NCBI GenBank assembly: GCA_028716365.1 | Contig: JAQUPZ010000004.1 | Span: forward strand, 62,001 to 126,000 | Reading direction: 5' to 3' | DNA from: Kiritimatiellia bacterium | GTDB taxonomy: Bacteria; Verrucomicrobiota; Kiritimatiellia; UBA8416; YA12-FULL-48-11 | DNA length: 64,000 nt | Part shown: piece by piece, positions 42,412 to 51,911 of the stretch | Layout of the letters: each line of letters starts with the position of its first letter | Numbering within the stretch: the stretch's first letter is position 1 | Notes under the pieces: generated by a model | Told to the model about the DNA's origin: nothing | Database searches by the model: none | The model's input: only the letters and a program-made list of their open reading frames with translations | Made by a program: the position numbers and the translations under genes

Positions 42412-42443
42412 AAAAAAGGCTCCCCGTTTTTCAGCAGGGAGCC
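42412..42443 (-). terminator. Intrinsic terminator after rpsU, in the leader of the next operon
   Basis: On the minus strand GGCTCCC and GGGGAGCC form a strong stem with a loop rich in A, followed by six T residues (plus-strand A tract 42412-42417). It ends rpsU and lies directly before the start codon of the isomerase-like gene. Confidence 0.8.
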
Positions 42444-42465
42444 ATGATTGGATGAAAAAATGGAA

Positions 42466-42657
42466 TTACGACATAAGAGTAGTTGCCATCATGCGGGCTC
42501 TTGCCCGTGCCGCTTTGCGCCTTTTTTTCTCGCTGGGTTTTTCGAAATAACGACCGGCACGAACCTGCTTCATCATGCCTTCCTTGTCCATTATCTTCTT
42601 GAGTCTCTTTAACGCCCTGTCAACGGCTTCACCTCTTCGAAGTTTTATTTGAATCAC
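42466..42657 (-). CDS. rpsU: Small ribosomal subunit protein bS21
   Basis: A 63-residue basic protein that matches bS21: IQIKLRRGEAVDRALKRLKKI at the start, then RRGEAVDRAL, RYFEKPSEKKRRKAARARAR. The start codon is GTG 42657 and the upstream ribosome site is distant (AGGGAG about 13 bases). Known: bS21 helps in 30S start-site selection. It is transcribed from a good promoter and ends in a terminator. Confidence 0.95.
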   Translation of the reverse strand: MIQIKLRRGEAVDRALKRLKKIMDKEGMMKQVRAGRYFEKPSEKKRRKAARARARMMATTLMS

Positions 42658-42736
42658 GGTTTGAAATCACTCTCCCTTCAAGTTCGGGCTGGATATTATG
42701 GTTTGTAACCATTGCCCTTCAATCAAAACGGGCGTG

Positions 42737-42765
42737 AAAGTAGTTCAAAATACGGAAGTTGTCAA
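42737..42765 (-). promoter_or_regulatory. rpsU promoter (TTGACA-N17-TACTTT)
   Basis: On the minus strand a perfect -35 TTGACA (42760-42765) is followed after exactly 17 bases by TACTTT (42737-42742). Transcription would begin near 42730, leaving a leader of about 70 bases before the GTG of rpsU. Confidence 0.65.
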
Positions 42766-42867
42766 ACAGTTAATATCCCATTAGCAGGCTTATTTTCTCG
42801 CCTTGCAAGGCATATTGTGTGGATATATTCTGCCCGATTTTGAACGGACTGTATGCAAGGAGAACAG

Positions 42868-44250
42868 ATGCTGGCCGAGAAAAGGCAGAATTCTTTTGTG
42901 TCTGGGAATCCCGAGGGAACCCTCCCGGATTACACACGCAGTCTGCTCGGATTCCAACTGCTTAATGCAGTCAATTTTACAATTGCACTGGGCACCCCCA
43001 TGGTCTTGCTTGCCAAATTTCTGGGAGCTGGGGAATCGATGATAGGAATACTTATCGCTCTTACACCCTTATTTAATATTCTTCAGCTTCCTGCCGCGAC
43101 TATAGCCGAGAGATGGGGTTATAAGAAGTTAATGCTCGCCGGTTGGAGAACGAGAACCTACCTTTTGTTTTTTATCTGCCCTTTACCGTTCCTTGTGGGA
43201 AAAGTTCCTTCACCAATACTTGTTGCAGTAATGTTTCTCGTGATGCTCGGATTCAATATCAGCCGTGGTTTTGCATCCGGATCATGGCTGCCCTGGCTGA
43301 TGAATATTATTCCTGAAAAAATAAGAGGGACGTATTTTGGCGTAGAAAACCGCACCATCAACACCGGTGTTCTTATAACTTTACTCGGATCCTCGCTGTT
43401 CCTTGGGACTTCCGCGAAAGGATATCAGTACGGACTGATGACGGCATTGGCGGCTATTGCCGGTATTCTCAGTTTAAAGTTTATTCATTCCTCACCCGGG
43501 GGTGAACCGCTTAAAGGCGCAAAAGATATAGGTATTTTCTCCATTTTTACCCATGTTTCAAGGGTATGGCATTACAAGCCATTCATGAAGATTATTATTC
43601 TGGCTTCTCTTTACAGTTTTTCCATATCTGCGATACCCGGCTTCCTTATAGTTTATCTCAAAGACCGGTTCTCTATAGCAGATAACCTGATAATGCTTGT
43701 GAGTGCGGTGTCAACTGCAGGGTCATTGGTTATGGCGCCGGTGCTTGGTCGTTTGAGCGACAGATTCGGCAGTCGTCCCCTGATGAGGATCGGCATAACC
43801 GCGAGTTGCATATTGCTGCTGTTCTGGTTGCTTGTGGGTCTGGGTTATCTTCCTGCCAATATTCTCATCGTTGCCATGGCGTATTTTGTCTGGGGTGTTG
43901 CAAGTACCAGTTACGGCATCCCACTGATACGGTTCGTGTTCGAAAGTTGCCCTGAGGGGCGGGCAAATGTGGGTTTGTCAGTCTTCCAAGTGATTACTTC
44001 GATGTTTAATGGAGGTGCACCCGTGTTATGGGGATTCCTTATTGAGTTTATACATAGTCATTCCACCTTTGATCCATTTATTGCCATGTTTGCCTCTTCC
44101 CTGACCATGTTGATCGCTGCAAATGTTTATTTATCTTCGCTAAAAGAACCGGCAGCTACACGGACTGTTACTTTAATAGGAAAATTACTTATTAAATGGC
44201 CTGCGAAACTGATTGCAGGGTTCAGGCCGGAAGGATTGGGCGAAAATTGA
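42868..44250 (+). CDS. MFS transporter
   Basis: A 460-residue membrane carrier from ATG 42868, which has an ideal AAGGAGAA site; the track start 42853 includes that site. Ten to twelve spans are visible, with the MFS loop between helices 2 and 3 seen as AERWGYKKLMLAGW and a second copy as GRLSDRFGSRPLMRIG. The SGSWLPWLMNIIPEKIRGTYFG segment is typical of sugar or metabolite MFS carriers of the SLC45-like or DUF-type groups. The substrate is unknown. It is a single gene. Confidence 0.88.
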   Translation: MLAEKRQNSFVSGNPEGTLPDYTRSLLGFQLLNAVNFTIALGTPMVLLAKFLGAGESMIGILIALTPLFNILQLPAATIAERWGYKKLMLAGWRTRTYLLFFICPLPFLVGKVPSPILVAVMFLVMLGFNISRGFASGSWLPWLMNIIPEKIRGTYFGVENRTINTGVLITLLGSSLFLGTSAKGYQYGLMTALAAIAGILSLKFIHSSPGGEPLKGAKDIGIFSIFTHVSRVWHYKPFMKIIILASLYSFSISAIPGFLIVYLKDRFSIADNLIMLVSAVSTAGSLVMAPVLGRLSDRFGSRPLMRIGITASCILLLFWLLVGLGYLPANILIVAMAYFVWGVASTSYGIPLIRFVFESCPEGRANVGLSVFQVITSMFNGGAPVLWGFLIEFIHSHSTFDPFIAMFASSLTMLIAANVYLSSLKEPAATRTVTLIGKLLIKWPAKLIAGFRPEGLGEN

Positions 44251-44463
44251 GTAGAATCATATTTTTCGAAAAAATCAAATACCGGTGAAGCTGTGATTCG
44301 ATGGACTGATAACGGCTGAAATATTCACCAAAATGGCAGGATGAATTGTTCACAATAATGACTTTCATTTTTCTGTTCGACTTTCGCGGAGTAATGAGTG
44401 ATATTGTCACGCTTGTGATTCGAAAAACAATTTTTAATTTTAGATTTCAAGGATTCAAATACA

Positions 44464-45675
44464 ATGAGTGCGTATGAAGTAATAAGCGGTGGAATAACAG
44501 CGCCGAAAGGATATCGAGCATCAGGGGTACAAGCGGGAATAAAATATCCGAGACCAGACATGGCCATGATTGTATCGGATAAAGCTGCCGTTATTGCGGG
44601 GACATTCACACGGAACAAGATTCAAGGTGCTCATATCAAATTTTGCCGGGAACGATTGATTGCGCGGAAGGCCCAGGCGATTGTCGTAAACAGCGGTTGT
44701 GCAAATGCGTGTGTAGGTACGCAGGGATTATTGGATGCCAGGAAAATGGCCAAGTTGACGGCTGCATCGCTTGGGATTAACGAGAAATACGTTTTTGTCT
44801 GTTCAACCGGTACAATAGGCATCCCTCTTCCCATGGATAAAATTGAAACAGGTATTGCTGCTGCTGCGGAATCATTATCTTCTGATGGTGGTAATCTTGC
44901 GGCAAAAGCAATTATGACCACGGATACAGTTGACAAACAATTCGCTGTTGAATGCAAGATAAACGGTATTCCGGTGAAAATCGGAGGCATGGCTAAAGGC
45001 GCTGGAATGATCGAACCAAACATGGCTACGATGCTTGCTTTTATGACCACCGATGCAGCCGTGGAAGCAAAATCTCTCCAAACATGCCTGAGTGATGCCG
45101 TCGCGGAAAGTTTTAACAGGATTTCAGTTGATGGTGATCAAAGTTGTAATGACACGGTACTTTTCATGGCGAACGGTTGTGCCGGCAATACGACGCTTGA
45201 TGTCAAGCACCCGGAATGGTCGATTTTTCGTGATGCAGTAGGTGCCGTTGCCAAAGAACTTGCATTAAAGGTGGTTCGCGATGGAGAAGGCGCCACAAAG
45301 TTTGTCACCGTTACTGTCTGTGGTGCAGTATCCAATACTCAAGCGCGAATGGCTGCCAGGGCAATTGCGAATTCACTGCTTGTCAAGACGTCGTGGTTCG
45401 GCGGAGATCCGAACTGGGGACGGATTATTGATGCAATCGGATATTCCGGTGCAGAAGTGATTGAGGATCGGGTTAATATAAGTTTTGATGAACTCATGGC
45501 GGTAAAAGGCGGGAAGAAATCACCAAACGTATCGATTGAAGACATGGAAAATGTCATTGCAAAAAAAAGTTTTGCAATTGAAGTAAACCTTAATCTTGGT
45601 AAAGGAAAAGACATTGTATATACATGTGACTGCAGCGAGGAATATGTTAAGATCAATGCAGAATACATGACATGA
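44464..45675 (+). CDS. argJ: Bifunctional glutamate N-acetyltransferase / N-acetylglutamate synthase ArgJ
   Basis: A 403-residue protein. The self-cleavage site is EPNMATMLAF with the threonine nucleophile (ATML), preceded by GGMAKGAGMI. VAESFNRISVDGDQSCNDT and SWFGGDPNWGRI are conserved family motifs. Reaction: transfer of acetyl from N-acetylornithine to glutamate, with acetyl-CoA use in the bifunctional form. It heads the arginine operon argJ-argB-argD-argG. The gap before it holds no clear promoter or ARG box. Confidence 0.95.
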   Translation: MSAYEVISGGITAPKGYRASGVQAGIKYPRPDMAMIVSDKAAVIAGTFTRNKIQGAHIKFCRERLIARKAQAIVVNSGCANACVGTQGLLDARKMAKLTAASLGINEKYVFVCSTGTIGIPLPMDKIETGIAAAAESLSSDGGNLAAKAIMTTDTVDKQFAVECKINGIPVKIGGMAKGAGMIEPNMATMLAFMTTDAAVEAKSLQTCLSDAVAESFNRISVDGDQSCNDTVLFMANGCAGNTTLDVKHPEWSIFRDAVGAVAKELALKVVRDGEGATKFVTVTVCGAVSNTQARMAARAIANSLLVKTSWFGGDPNWGRIIDAIGYSGAEVIEDRVNISFDELMAVKGGKKSPNVSIEDMENVIAKKSFAIEVNLNLGKGKDIVYTCDCSEEYVKINAEYMT

Positions 45676-45729
45676 CAAGCAGATTGATGATCCATTATTG
45701 ATGTGTCATGAATGGAGCAGAACAGATAA

Positions 45730-46608
45730 ATGAAAGAGTCGATAAAGAAGGCTGATGTTCTAATTGAAGCATTACCTTACATCCAGCAGTTCCGAAACGA
45801 GATTATTGTAATCAAGTTCGGGGGCAGCGCGATGGAGGACAAGAAACATGTTGATGGCATTTTAGCCGACATTACGTTCATGGAATGTGTCGGGATGCTT
45901 CCAGTGGTTGTTCATGGCGGTGGTAAGGCTATTTCACGAAGCATGAAAGAACATGGAATTGAAGCAAAGTTCGTCAAAGGACTTCGCGTAACATGCGAAA
46001 AAACGATAAATGTCGTCCAGAAAGTAATGAATGAAGAAATAAACCCTGGAATTGTTGTTGCGCTCAGGGAAATGGGTGCGAATGCCGATGGACTACATGG
46101 TGAAGACATTTTTTCTGTTGTACGAAAAAAAGAAATCAACCCCGAGACAGGCGAGGAAATTGATTTTGGTTATGTGGGGGAACCTCATGGCGTTGATACC
46201 GGTCCAATACGACTGCTGCTGGATAAAGGAATCATTCCCGTAATAACTCCTCTTGGTATCGGTCCTGACGGGAAGGTACATAATATCAATGCTGATACAG
46301 CGGCAGGCGCAGTGGCGAAAGCACTCAAGGCACGGAAACTGGCTTATTTATCGGATGTGCCGGGTCTTTTGAGCAACCCGAAGGATCCGGAGTCTCTTTT
46401 GACCACTTTGCGATTAACAGATATTGAAGAGTTGATTAATAAAGGTGTAATTGATGGCGGCATGCGCCCGAAGGTTCTAAGCGGGGTTGAGGCTTTGCGT
46501 GCCGGGGTAAAAAAAGTACATATGATTGATGGGCGAATGCCTCATTCGCTCCTTTTGGAAATATTCACAGATAAAGGTGTGGGAACGGAGATAATAAGGG
46601 ATGAGTAA
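45730..46608 (+). CDS. argB: Acetylglutamate kinase
   Basis: A 292-residue amino acid kinase. IVIKFGGSAM is the ATP phosphate loop. PVVVHGGGKAIS and the NAG-binding KFVKGLRVT follow, with the late lysine/aspartate block INKGVIDGGMRPKV. Reaction: ATP plus N-acetylglutamate gives the 5-phosphate. The N-terminal helix (about 20 residues) suggests an arginine-sensitive hexameric form. It follows argJ by 54 bases and overlaps argD by eight bases. Confidence 0.95.
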   Translation: MKESIKKADVLIEALPYIQQFRNEIIVIKFGGSAMEDKKHVDGILADITFMECVGMLPVVVHGGGKAISRSMKEHGIEAKFVKGLRVTCEKTINVVQKVMNEEINPGIVVALREMGANADGLHGEDIFSVVRKKEINPETGEEIDFGYVGEPHGVDTGPIRLLLDKGIIPVITPLGIGPDGKVHNINADTAAGAVAKALKARKLAYLSDVPGLLSNPKDPESLLTTLRLTDIEELINKGVIDGGMRPKVLSGVEALRAGVKKVHMIDGRMPHSLLLEIFTDKGVGTEIIRDE

Positions 46609-47818
46609 GACAGAAGATATCAAAGAGTTATACAGTAAATATGTAATGAAGACGTATGCGCAAAGCCTTGTGCTTGTAAAAGGAAAAGGCGCAAAAGTAT
46701 GGGATGCGGACGGCAAGGTATATCTGGATTTTCTTGCTGGAATTTCCGTGCTTAATATTGGCCATTCACATCCTGCGGTTGTCAAGGCCATCCAGGATCA
46801 GGTGGCAAAATTAACGCATGTATCAAACCTGTATTATAATGAAAACCAGGCAAAACTTGCGGAAAAATTGTCACAACTTTCCCTGGGAGGAAAATGCTTT
46901 TTCTGTAACTCGGGAGCCGAAGCAAACGAGGCACAGATTAAACTGGCGAGACTCTGGGGCCACGACAAGGGTAAATACGGTGTTATCAGCATGAAGAATT
47001 CATTTCATGGCAGAACACTGGCAACGGCTGCTGCAACAGGCCAAACAAAGATTCAAAAGGGTTTTGAACCAATGCCCGAAGGGTTTTCTTATGCCGAATA
47101 TAATGACATCGAATCGGTCAAGAGTATGATAGATGACAAAACTGTGGCCATTCTGGTTGAGGCAATACAGGGTGAAGGCGGGATAATACCCGCGACTGAT
47201 GAGTTCATGGTGGGGATACGGACGCTTTGCGACGAAAAAGAGCTTCTAATGCTTTGCGATGAAGTCCAGTGTGGCATGGCAAGGACCGGTGACTGGTTTG
47301 CTTTCCAGTCCTCCGGCGTTGAACCTGACGTATTCTCTCTTGCAAAGGGGCTTGGCAATGGATATCCGATCGGTGCGATAGTCAGTAACCAGAAACTGGC
47401 TGATGTCTATCAACCAGGTAAACATGCGAGTACATTCGGAGGCACCCCGCTAGCTTGTGCGGCAGCACTTGCAACTATAGGGGTCATTGAAGAAGAAGAA
47501 CTGCTCGATGCGGCAACACGGGCTGGTGATCTGTTCAAAGAAGGTCTTGAAGCATTTATAGAGAAATATGAGCATGTAAAGGAAGTAAGGGGCAGGGGCC
47601 TTATGCTGGGCATGGAACTTGATCAGCCTGCAAAACCACTGGTTGATGCAATGGCTGAAATGGGATTACTGGCACTGGCAACAGCTGATAAGGTTGTCCG
47701 ATTCCTGCCTCCTCTAAACGTGAAAGACGGTGAAATCGAAGAAGCGCTGGACATAATTGATGATGCGCTTGCGGAAATTCATGGCGTTGCTGTTAATCAG
47801 GAGGCAGTCAGTGCATGA
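46601..47818 (+). CDS. argD: Acetylornithine aminotransferase
   Basis: A 405-residue class III PLP aminotransferase. FFCNSGAEANEAQIKLAR binds PLP phosphate. LLMLCDEVQCGMARTG is the conserved aspartate region, and SLAKGLGNGYPIGA carries the PLP lysine. STFGGTPLACAAA is also present. The ATG overlaps the end of argB by eight bases, and the stop overlaps argG (ATGA), so translation is probably coupled. Confidence 0.94.
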   Translation: MSKTEDIKELYSKYVMKTYAQSLVLVKGKGAKVWDADGKVYLDFLAGISVLNIGHSHPAVVKAIQDQVAKLTHVSNLYYNENQAKLAEKLSQLSLGGKCFFCNSGAEANEAQIKLARLWGHDKGKYGVISMKNSFHGRTLATAAATGQTKIQKGFEPMPEGFSYAEYNDIESVKSMIDDKTVAILVEAIQGEGGIIPATDEFMVGIRTLCDEKELLMLCDEVQCGMARTGDWFAFQSSGVEPDVFSLAKGLGNGYPIGAIVSNQKLADVYQPGKHASTFGGTPLACAAALATIGVIEEEELLDAATRAGDLFKEGLEAFIEKYEHVKEVRGRGLMLGMELDQPAKPLVDAMAEMGLLALATADKVVRFLPPLNVKDGEIEEALDIIDDALAEIHGVAVNQEAVSA

Positions 47819-49047
47819 GAATCGAAGAAGTAATAAAAGATAAGATCGGTATTTGTGTATCCGGCGGTCTTGATAGCAGAACTTTGACAAGAAAACTTGT
47901 TGACCTGGGTATTGATGTCACGTGTTTTGTTGCTGATCTTGCCCAGCCTGATGAGCCTAACATCAAAAGTGTTGCGTCCAAAATGGCACCGTGCGGGGCA
48001 AGTACTGTCATCGTTGATCTGAAGAATGCGATGGCCCGTGCCTGTTTTGAAATGATTAAGGCACAAGCCATGTATGATGGCGGTTATTGGAATTCAACAG
48101 GAATTGCCCGCGCGGTAACAGTGCGCGGCCTGATTCCTGAAATGAAGAAAAAAGGCTGCACGGTACTTGCTCATGGCGCAACGGGGCGGGGAAATGATCA
48201 AATGCGTTTTGAACGATATACAAACGTTCTAGCACCTGACATGAAGGTTTATGCTCCGTGGCGCGATCCGGAATTTTTGAAAGAATTTCCGGGTAGAAAA
48301 CAGATGGTTGAATTTCTAAACAAAGCGGGAATCGAAGCTGCGCTCGGAGTGAAAAAACGCTATTCAACCGATGCAAATCTGGCTGGAATATCATATGAGG
48401 CGGAAGACCTGGAAAGTATAAAAACGTCCTGTACCATAGTTAAACCCCAGATGGGGGTATGGCCGGAGGACGCACCCGATAAATGCGAGATTTTTACTGT
48501 TCGTTTTGAAAAGGGTTATGCCGTAAAGATCAACGGCAAGAAGGTCGTTCCACTGAAGGCAATGCTTGATGCAAACCTGATTGGCGGGCGAAATGGTATT
48601 GGGATAAAGAATGCGCTTGAGAATCGCATCATTGGAACCAAGAGCCGTGGTGTTTATGAATCTCCCGGCATGGAGCTGCTGGGATACTGTCTTATGCAGG
48701 TTTACCATGCTGTTCTCGATCGCAGGGCGCTGGAGTTGTTCAAATATCTTTCCGGATTAATTGCACGGCAAGTCTATGATGGGCGTTACTATGATCCAAC
48801 GACCAGGGCTGCTCAATCTGCAATAGATGTTTTTGCAGAATTTGCCAATGCAACGGTTGCCGTCGAACTTTATAAAGGTAATATCCACTTCAAGAGTTTG
48901 ACAGATTGTTCTGCTTCGCTGTATAATGAAGCGGATTCTTCCATGGAAGAGAGTAGAGGTTTAAATCCTGTCAGTTCCCAGGGTTTTGCCGAAATTCAGA
49001 GCGTAGAGGCCAAGTCGCTGGCAAAAGCCGGACAGATTAAGGCATGA
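47815..49047 (+). CDS. argG: Argininosuccinate synthase-type enzyme (divergent)
   Basis: A 410-residue protein. The PP-loop is ICVSGGLDSRTLT, where typical ArgG has SGGLDTS, so the group is divergent. LAHGATGRGNDQMRFERY is the citrulline/aspartate-binding motif shared with ArgG. VYAPWRDPEFL and GIKNALENRIIGTKSRGVYESPG complete the match. Reaction inferred: citrulline plus aspartate plus ATP gives argininosuccinate. Its place after argD in the operon supports this. argC, argF and argH are not in this window. An argininosuccinate synthase-related protein with a different substrate cannot be ruled out. Confidence 0.86.
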   Translation: MRIEEVIKDKIGICVSGGLDSRTLTRKLVDLGIDVTCFVADLAQPDEPNIKSVASKMAPCGASTVIVDLKNAMARACFEMIKAQAMYDGGYWNSTGIARAVTVRGLIPEMKKKGCTVLAHGATGRGNDQMRFERYTNVLAPDMKVYAPWRDPEFLKEFPGRKQMVEFLNKAGIEAALGVKKRYSTDANLAGISYEAEDLESIKTSCTIVKPQMGVWPEDAPDKCEIFTVRFEKGYAVKINGKKVVPLKAMLDANLIGGRNGIGIKNALENRIIGTKSRGVYESPGMELLGYCLMQVYHAVLDRRALELFKYLSGLIARQVYDGRYYDPTTRAAQSAIDVFAEFANATVAVELYKGNIHFKSLTDCSASLYNEADSSMEESRGLNPVSSQGFAEIQSVEAKSLAKAGQIKA

Positions 49048-49069
49048 ATCTTTCTGCGAGGGAGAAGTC

Positions 49070-49855
49070 ATGATTGCCGCCAGTAAAATACCGGTGGTGA
49101 TGACGGTAGCCGGTTCTGATAGTGGCGGCGGGGCCGGGGTACAGGCTGACCTTAAAGTATTTTCTGCACTTAAAGTTTTCGGTACTACCGCGATTACCTG
49201 TATAACTGCTCAAAACCCGCACAAGGTAGCAGGCATCGTTTCTCTTGATCCGGAAATGATCGCATTACAGATTAAGACTGTATGTTCTGCTTTTCCTGTC
49301 AAGGCTGCGAAAACAGGGATGCTTTATTCTGCCGGAATTATTCGAACGGTGGCAAAGGAGCTTGCAAAGCAGAAATTAAAAGTACTTGTCGTTGATCCTG
49401 TAATGATGGCGACATCCGGTGGGTGTTTGATCTGCAAACAGGCATTTCATGCATTGAGTTCAGAACTTATCCCAATGGCTACCTTGATCACGCCTAATAT
49501 CCCTGAGGCTGAACAGCTGATTGGCAAACGGATCGGCTGCCTGGACGATATGAAGTATGCATCCTTAACTCTGAATAAGAAATTCAGAACCGCATGCGTT
49601 CTTAAAGGCGGACATCTTGTTCACAAGTCAGGCAAAAACAGGGACAAGGTTGTGGATGTTCTTTGTGTGAATGGTGATGTTACTGAGTTTCGTGTAAATC
49701 GGGTTCCTGTTAATATGACGCATGGTACAGGCTGCAGGTTTTCAGCGGCTTTGACTGCGTATCTCGCCAGGAAACTGTCTCTTACCGATGCAGTCTGTAA
49801 AGCCCAACGATTTGTTTCCGAAACATTATCCAACCCTCTGTATCTCGGAAAATAG
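49070..49855 (+). CDS. thiD: Hydroxymethylpyrimidine/phosphomethylpyrimidine kinase
   Basis: A 261-residue ribokinase-fold kinase of thiamine synthesis. VMTVAGSDSGGGAGVQADLK and FGTTAITCITAQNP are the ThiD start motifs. VVDPVMMATSGG and NIPEAEQLIG lie in the middle. THGTGCRFSAALTAYLA holds the catalytic GTGC; the usual serine or threonine after GC is arginine here. GGGAG supports ATG 49070. No thiamine genes are adjacent; it follows argG by 22 bases and may be cotranscribed. Confidence 0.92.
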   Translation: MIAASKIPVVMTVAGSDSGGGAGVQADLKVFSALKVFGTTAITCITAQNPHKVAGIVSLDPEMIALQIKTVCSAFPVKAAKTGMLYSAGIIRTVAKELAKQKLKVLVVDPVMMATSGGCLICKQAFHALSSELIPMATLITPNIPEAEQLIGKRIGCLDDMKYASLTLNKKFRTACVLKGGHLVHKSGKNRDKVVDVLCVNGDVTEFRVNRVPVNMTHGTGCRFSAALTAYLARKLSLTDAVCKAQRFVSETLSNPLYLGK

Positions 49856-49868
49856 GCATGCCACACGT

Positions 49869-51188
49869 TTACTTCCGGATAATGGCCAGAATTTCATCGC
49901 GCTTTTGTTCCATCAGGCCCTTGCTCTTTGCCTCAAGATTAAGCCTGATGAGGGGCTCAGTATTGGACGTACGGACATTAAACCACCAGTCTGTATATTC
50001 AACGCTTACACCGTCCAGTTCGATGAACTTACCGTCGTTGTATTTCTTTTTCAAAGCATCAAGTACAAGTCCGGTGTTCTCAACCTCGGAATTAATTTCA
50101 CCGCTGGCAAAGTAACGCCTTATAGGTTTAATAAGCTCGGAAAGCGATTTACTGCTCTTGCTTACAATATTTGCAACACATATGACTGCCATTGCAGAAC
50201 TCTCGGTAAAGAAATTATCTCTGAAATAGTAATGGCCTGACACTTCACCAGCAAAAATGGCATTGTTTTCGCGCATTTGTTGCTTGATGAAAGCATGACC
50301 CACACGACTCATCATCGGCGTCCCGCCGTTCTTTTCGATCACTTCTTTGACAGCCCAACTGCTGCGCAGGTCGTAGAAGATCACCCCTTTTGTCCTTGCA
50401 AGCAAGTCTTGTGCAATCAGGGCAGTTATCATATCCATTGGAACAATATCACCTTTTTCATCAACAAAACCGACACGATCGGCATCGCCATCAAAAGCCG
50501 CGCCAAATGCATATTTACCGGCACGTATTTTATGCTGTAGAGCTTCCAGAGTCTCAGTTTTCAAAGGATTTGCCTCATGGTTGGGGAAAGTTCCATCGAG
50601 TACATCGAACATGGGATCTATGTCTACGATTCCGGCCAGGGCTCGTGCTTCGTAGATACCCATGGCATTGGCCATGTCAACCGCTATTTTCAGGCGACGT
50701 TGAACTGCAGCGAGTTTACCGACATTAGTACAATAAGTTGTTATAATATCGTATTTGGAAACTGTTCCCTGTTTTTTTGCCGGTATATCAAATGATTCAT
50801 TTTGAACGATCTTTTCAATTTCCTGAATACCTGTCGCTCCACTGATAGGTATTGCGCTTTTACGGGAAAGCTTCATTCCGTTCCATTCACCGGGATTATG
50901 TGAGGCCGTGATCATGATTCCGGCATCGGCACCGAGAATACCATTTGCATGGTATGACATCGGAGTGGAACACATCCCAAGGTCAACTACATCTGCCCCC
51001 TGCATGGTCAGACCACGGCAGAGCGCATGGAAAAGCGGCTCAGAATGAGGGCGCATATCGCGTCCTATGACTGCTTTTTTGCACTTCAGGAATGTTACAA
51101 AAGCGCGTCCGATTTTGAATGCCAGATTTTCTGTAATCGTTTTTCCGTAAATACCGCGAATGTCATATGCCTTGAATATTCCAGCCAT
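49869..51188 (-). CDS. manB: Phosphomannomutase/phosphoglucomutase
   Basis: A 439-residue alpha-D-phosphohexomutase. The phosphoserine loop is MITASHNPGEWNGMKLSRK, the metal loop is AFDGDADRVGFVDE, the sugar-binding loop includes GEVSGHYYFRDNFF, and the phosphate-binding tail is VRTSNTEPLIRLNLEAK. All four active-site loops are present. It interconverts mannose 6- and 1-phosphate (or the glucose forms) and can feed the GDP-mannose used by Gmd. AAGGGAACG precedes the ATG. It converges with thiD 13 bases away. Confidence 0.93.
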   Translation of the reverse strand: MAGIFKAYDIRGIYGKTITENLAFKIGRAFVTFLKCKKAVIGRDMRPHSEPLFHALCRGLTMQGADVVDLGMCSTPMSYHANGILGADAGIMITASHNPGEWNGMKLSRKSAIPISGATGIQEIEKIVQNESFDIPAKKQGTVSKYDIITTYCTNVGKLAAVQRRLKIAVDMANAMGIYEARALAGIVDIDPMFDVLDGTFPNHEANPLKTETLEALQHKIRAGKYAFGAAFDGDADRVGFVDEKGDIVPMDMITALIAQDLLARTKGVIFYDLRSSWAVKEVIEKNGGTPMMSRVGHAFIKQQMRENNAIFAGEVSGHYYFRDNFFTESSAMAVICVANIVSKSSKSLSELIKPIRRYFASGEINSEVENTGLVLDALKKKYNDGKFIELDGVSVEYTDWWFNVRTSNTEPLIRLNLEAKSKGLMEQKRDEILAIIRK

Positions 51189-51341
51189 TTTCGTTCCCTT
51201 GATTTGAATGTTGTGATTTATAAACGATATGCATCCTATTCGCCGACATATTAAAATTCAAGCATGATATGGGAATGTAGACTTGAAACGATAAGGCATT
51301 GGACTTAACGTATCATCCTGTTTATTTTCAAGCTTAAGCGG

Positions 51342-51911
51342 ATGTTGGCAGAAGTGAATAATATGAAACGAAGGAAAGATTATCTCGTGTGGATGGATTG
51401 TGAAATGACAGGCCTGGATCCTTCCATCCATGTTCTACTCGAAATTGCTACGATTATAACAAATTACGACCTGGAAGTTATCGCGGAAGGGCCGGTCCTG
51501 GCCATTCGGCAGAGTGAACCGGAGCTCAAGAAGATGGATGGCTGGTGCCGTCGTACGCATGGCAAAAGCGGGTTGATTGACCGCGTACGGAATGAAGGAG
51601 TTACTATCGGCAGAGCGGAAAAACTGACTCTCGCGTTTCTCAGGCGTTATTGCTACAAACACTCCGCACCACTTTGTGGAAATTCGATCGGACACGACAA
51701 ACGGTTCCTTGCCAAGTACATGCCGGATTTGCATGATTTCTTTCATTACAAGATTGTGGATGTCAGTTCGATCAAGCTCCTTGTTTCGCAGTGGTATGGC
51801 AGGAAATATTCACCGCCGCGGAAAAAGAAACTTCATCGTTCCCTGACAGACATACGGGAATCAATTGCAGAATTGGCATATTACCGGGAAAAAGTATTCG
51901 TCAAATCATAG
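51342..51911 (+). CDS. orn: Oligoribonuclease
   Basis: A 189-residue DEDDh exonuclease that degrades short oligoribonucleotides, including pGpG from cyclic-di-GMP. LVWMDCEMTGLDP holds the first two acids, GNSIGHDKRFLAKYMP the third, and HRSLTDIRESIAELAYY the histidine and last aspartate. The length is normal. The start may be ATG 51342 or ATG 51363; neither has a strong ribosome site. Confidence 0.95.
   Translation: MLAEVNNMKRRKDYLVWMDCEMTGLDPSIHVLLEIATIITNYDLEVIAEGPVLAIRQSEPELKKMDGWCRRTHGKSGLIDRVRNEGVTIGRAEKLTLAFLRRYCYKHSAPLCGNSIGHDKRFLAKYMPDLHDFFHYKIVDVSSIKLLVSQWYGRKYSPPRKKKLHRSLTDIRESIAELAYYREKVFVKS

Noticed and set aside
44251-44463. Promoter TTGTCA with a weak -10 before argJ
   Set aside because: The -10 match (ACAATT) is too poor to support, and no arginine-repressor box was seen.
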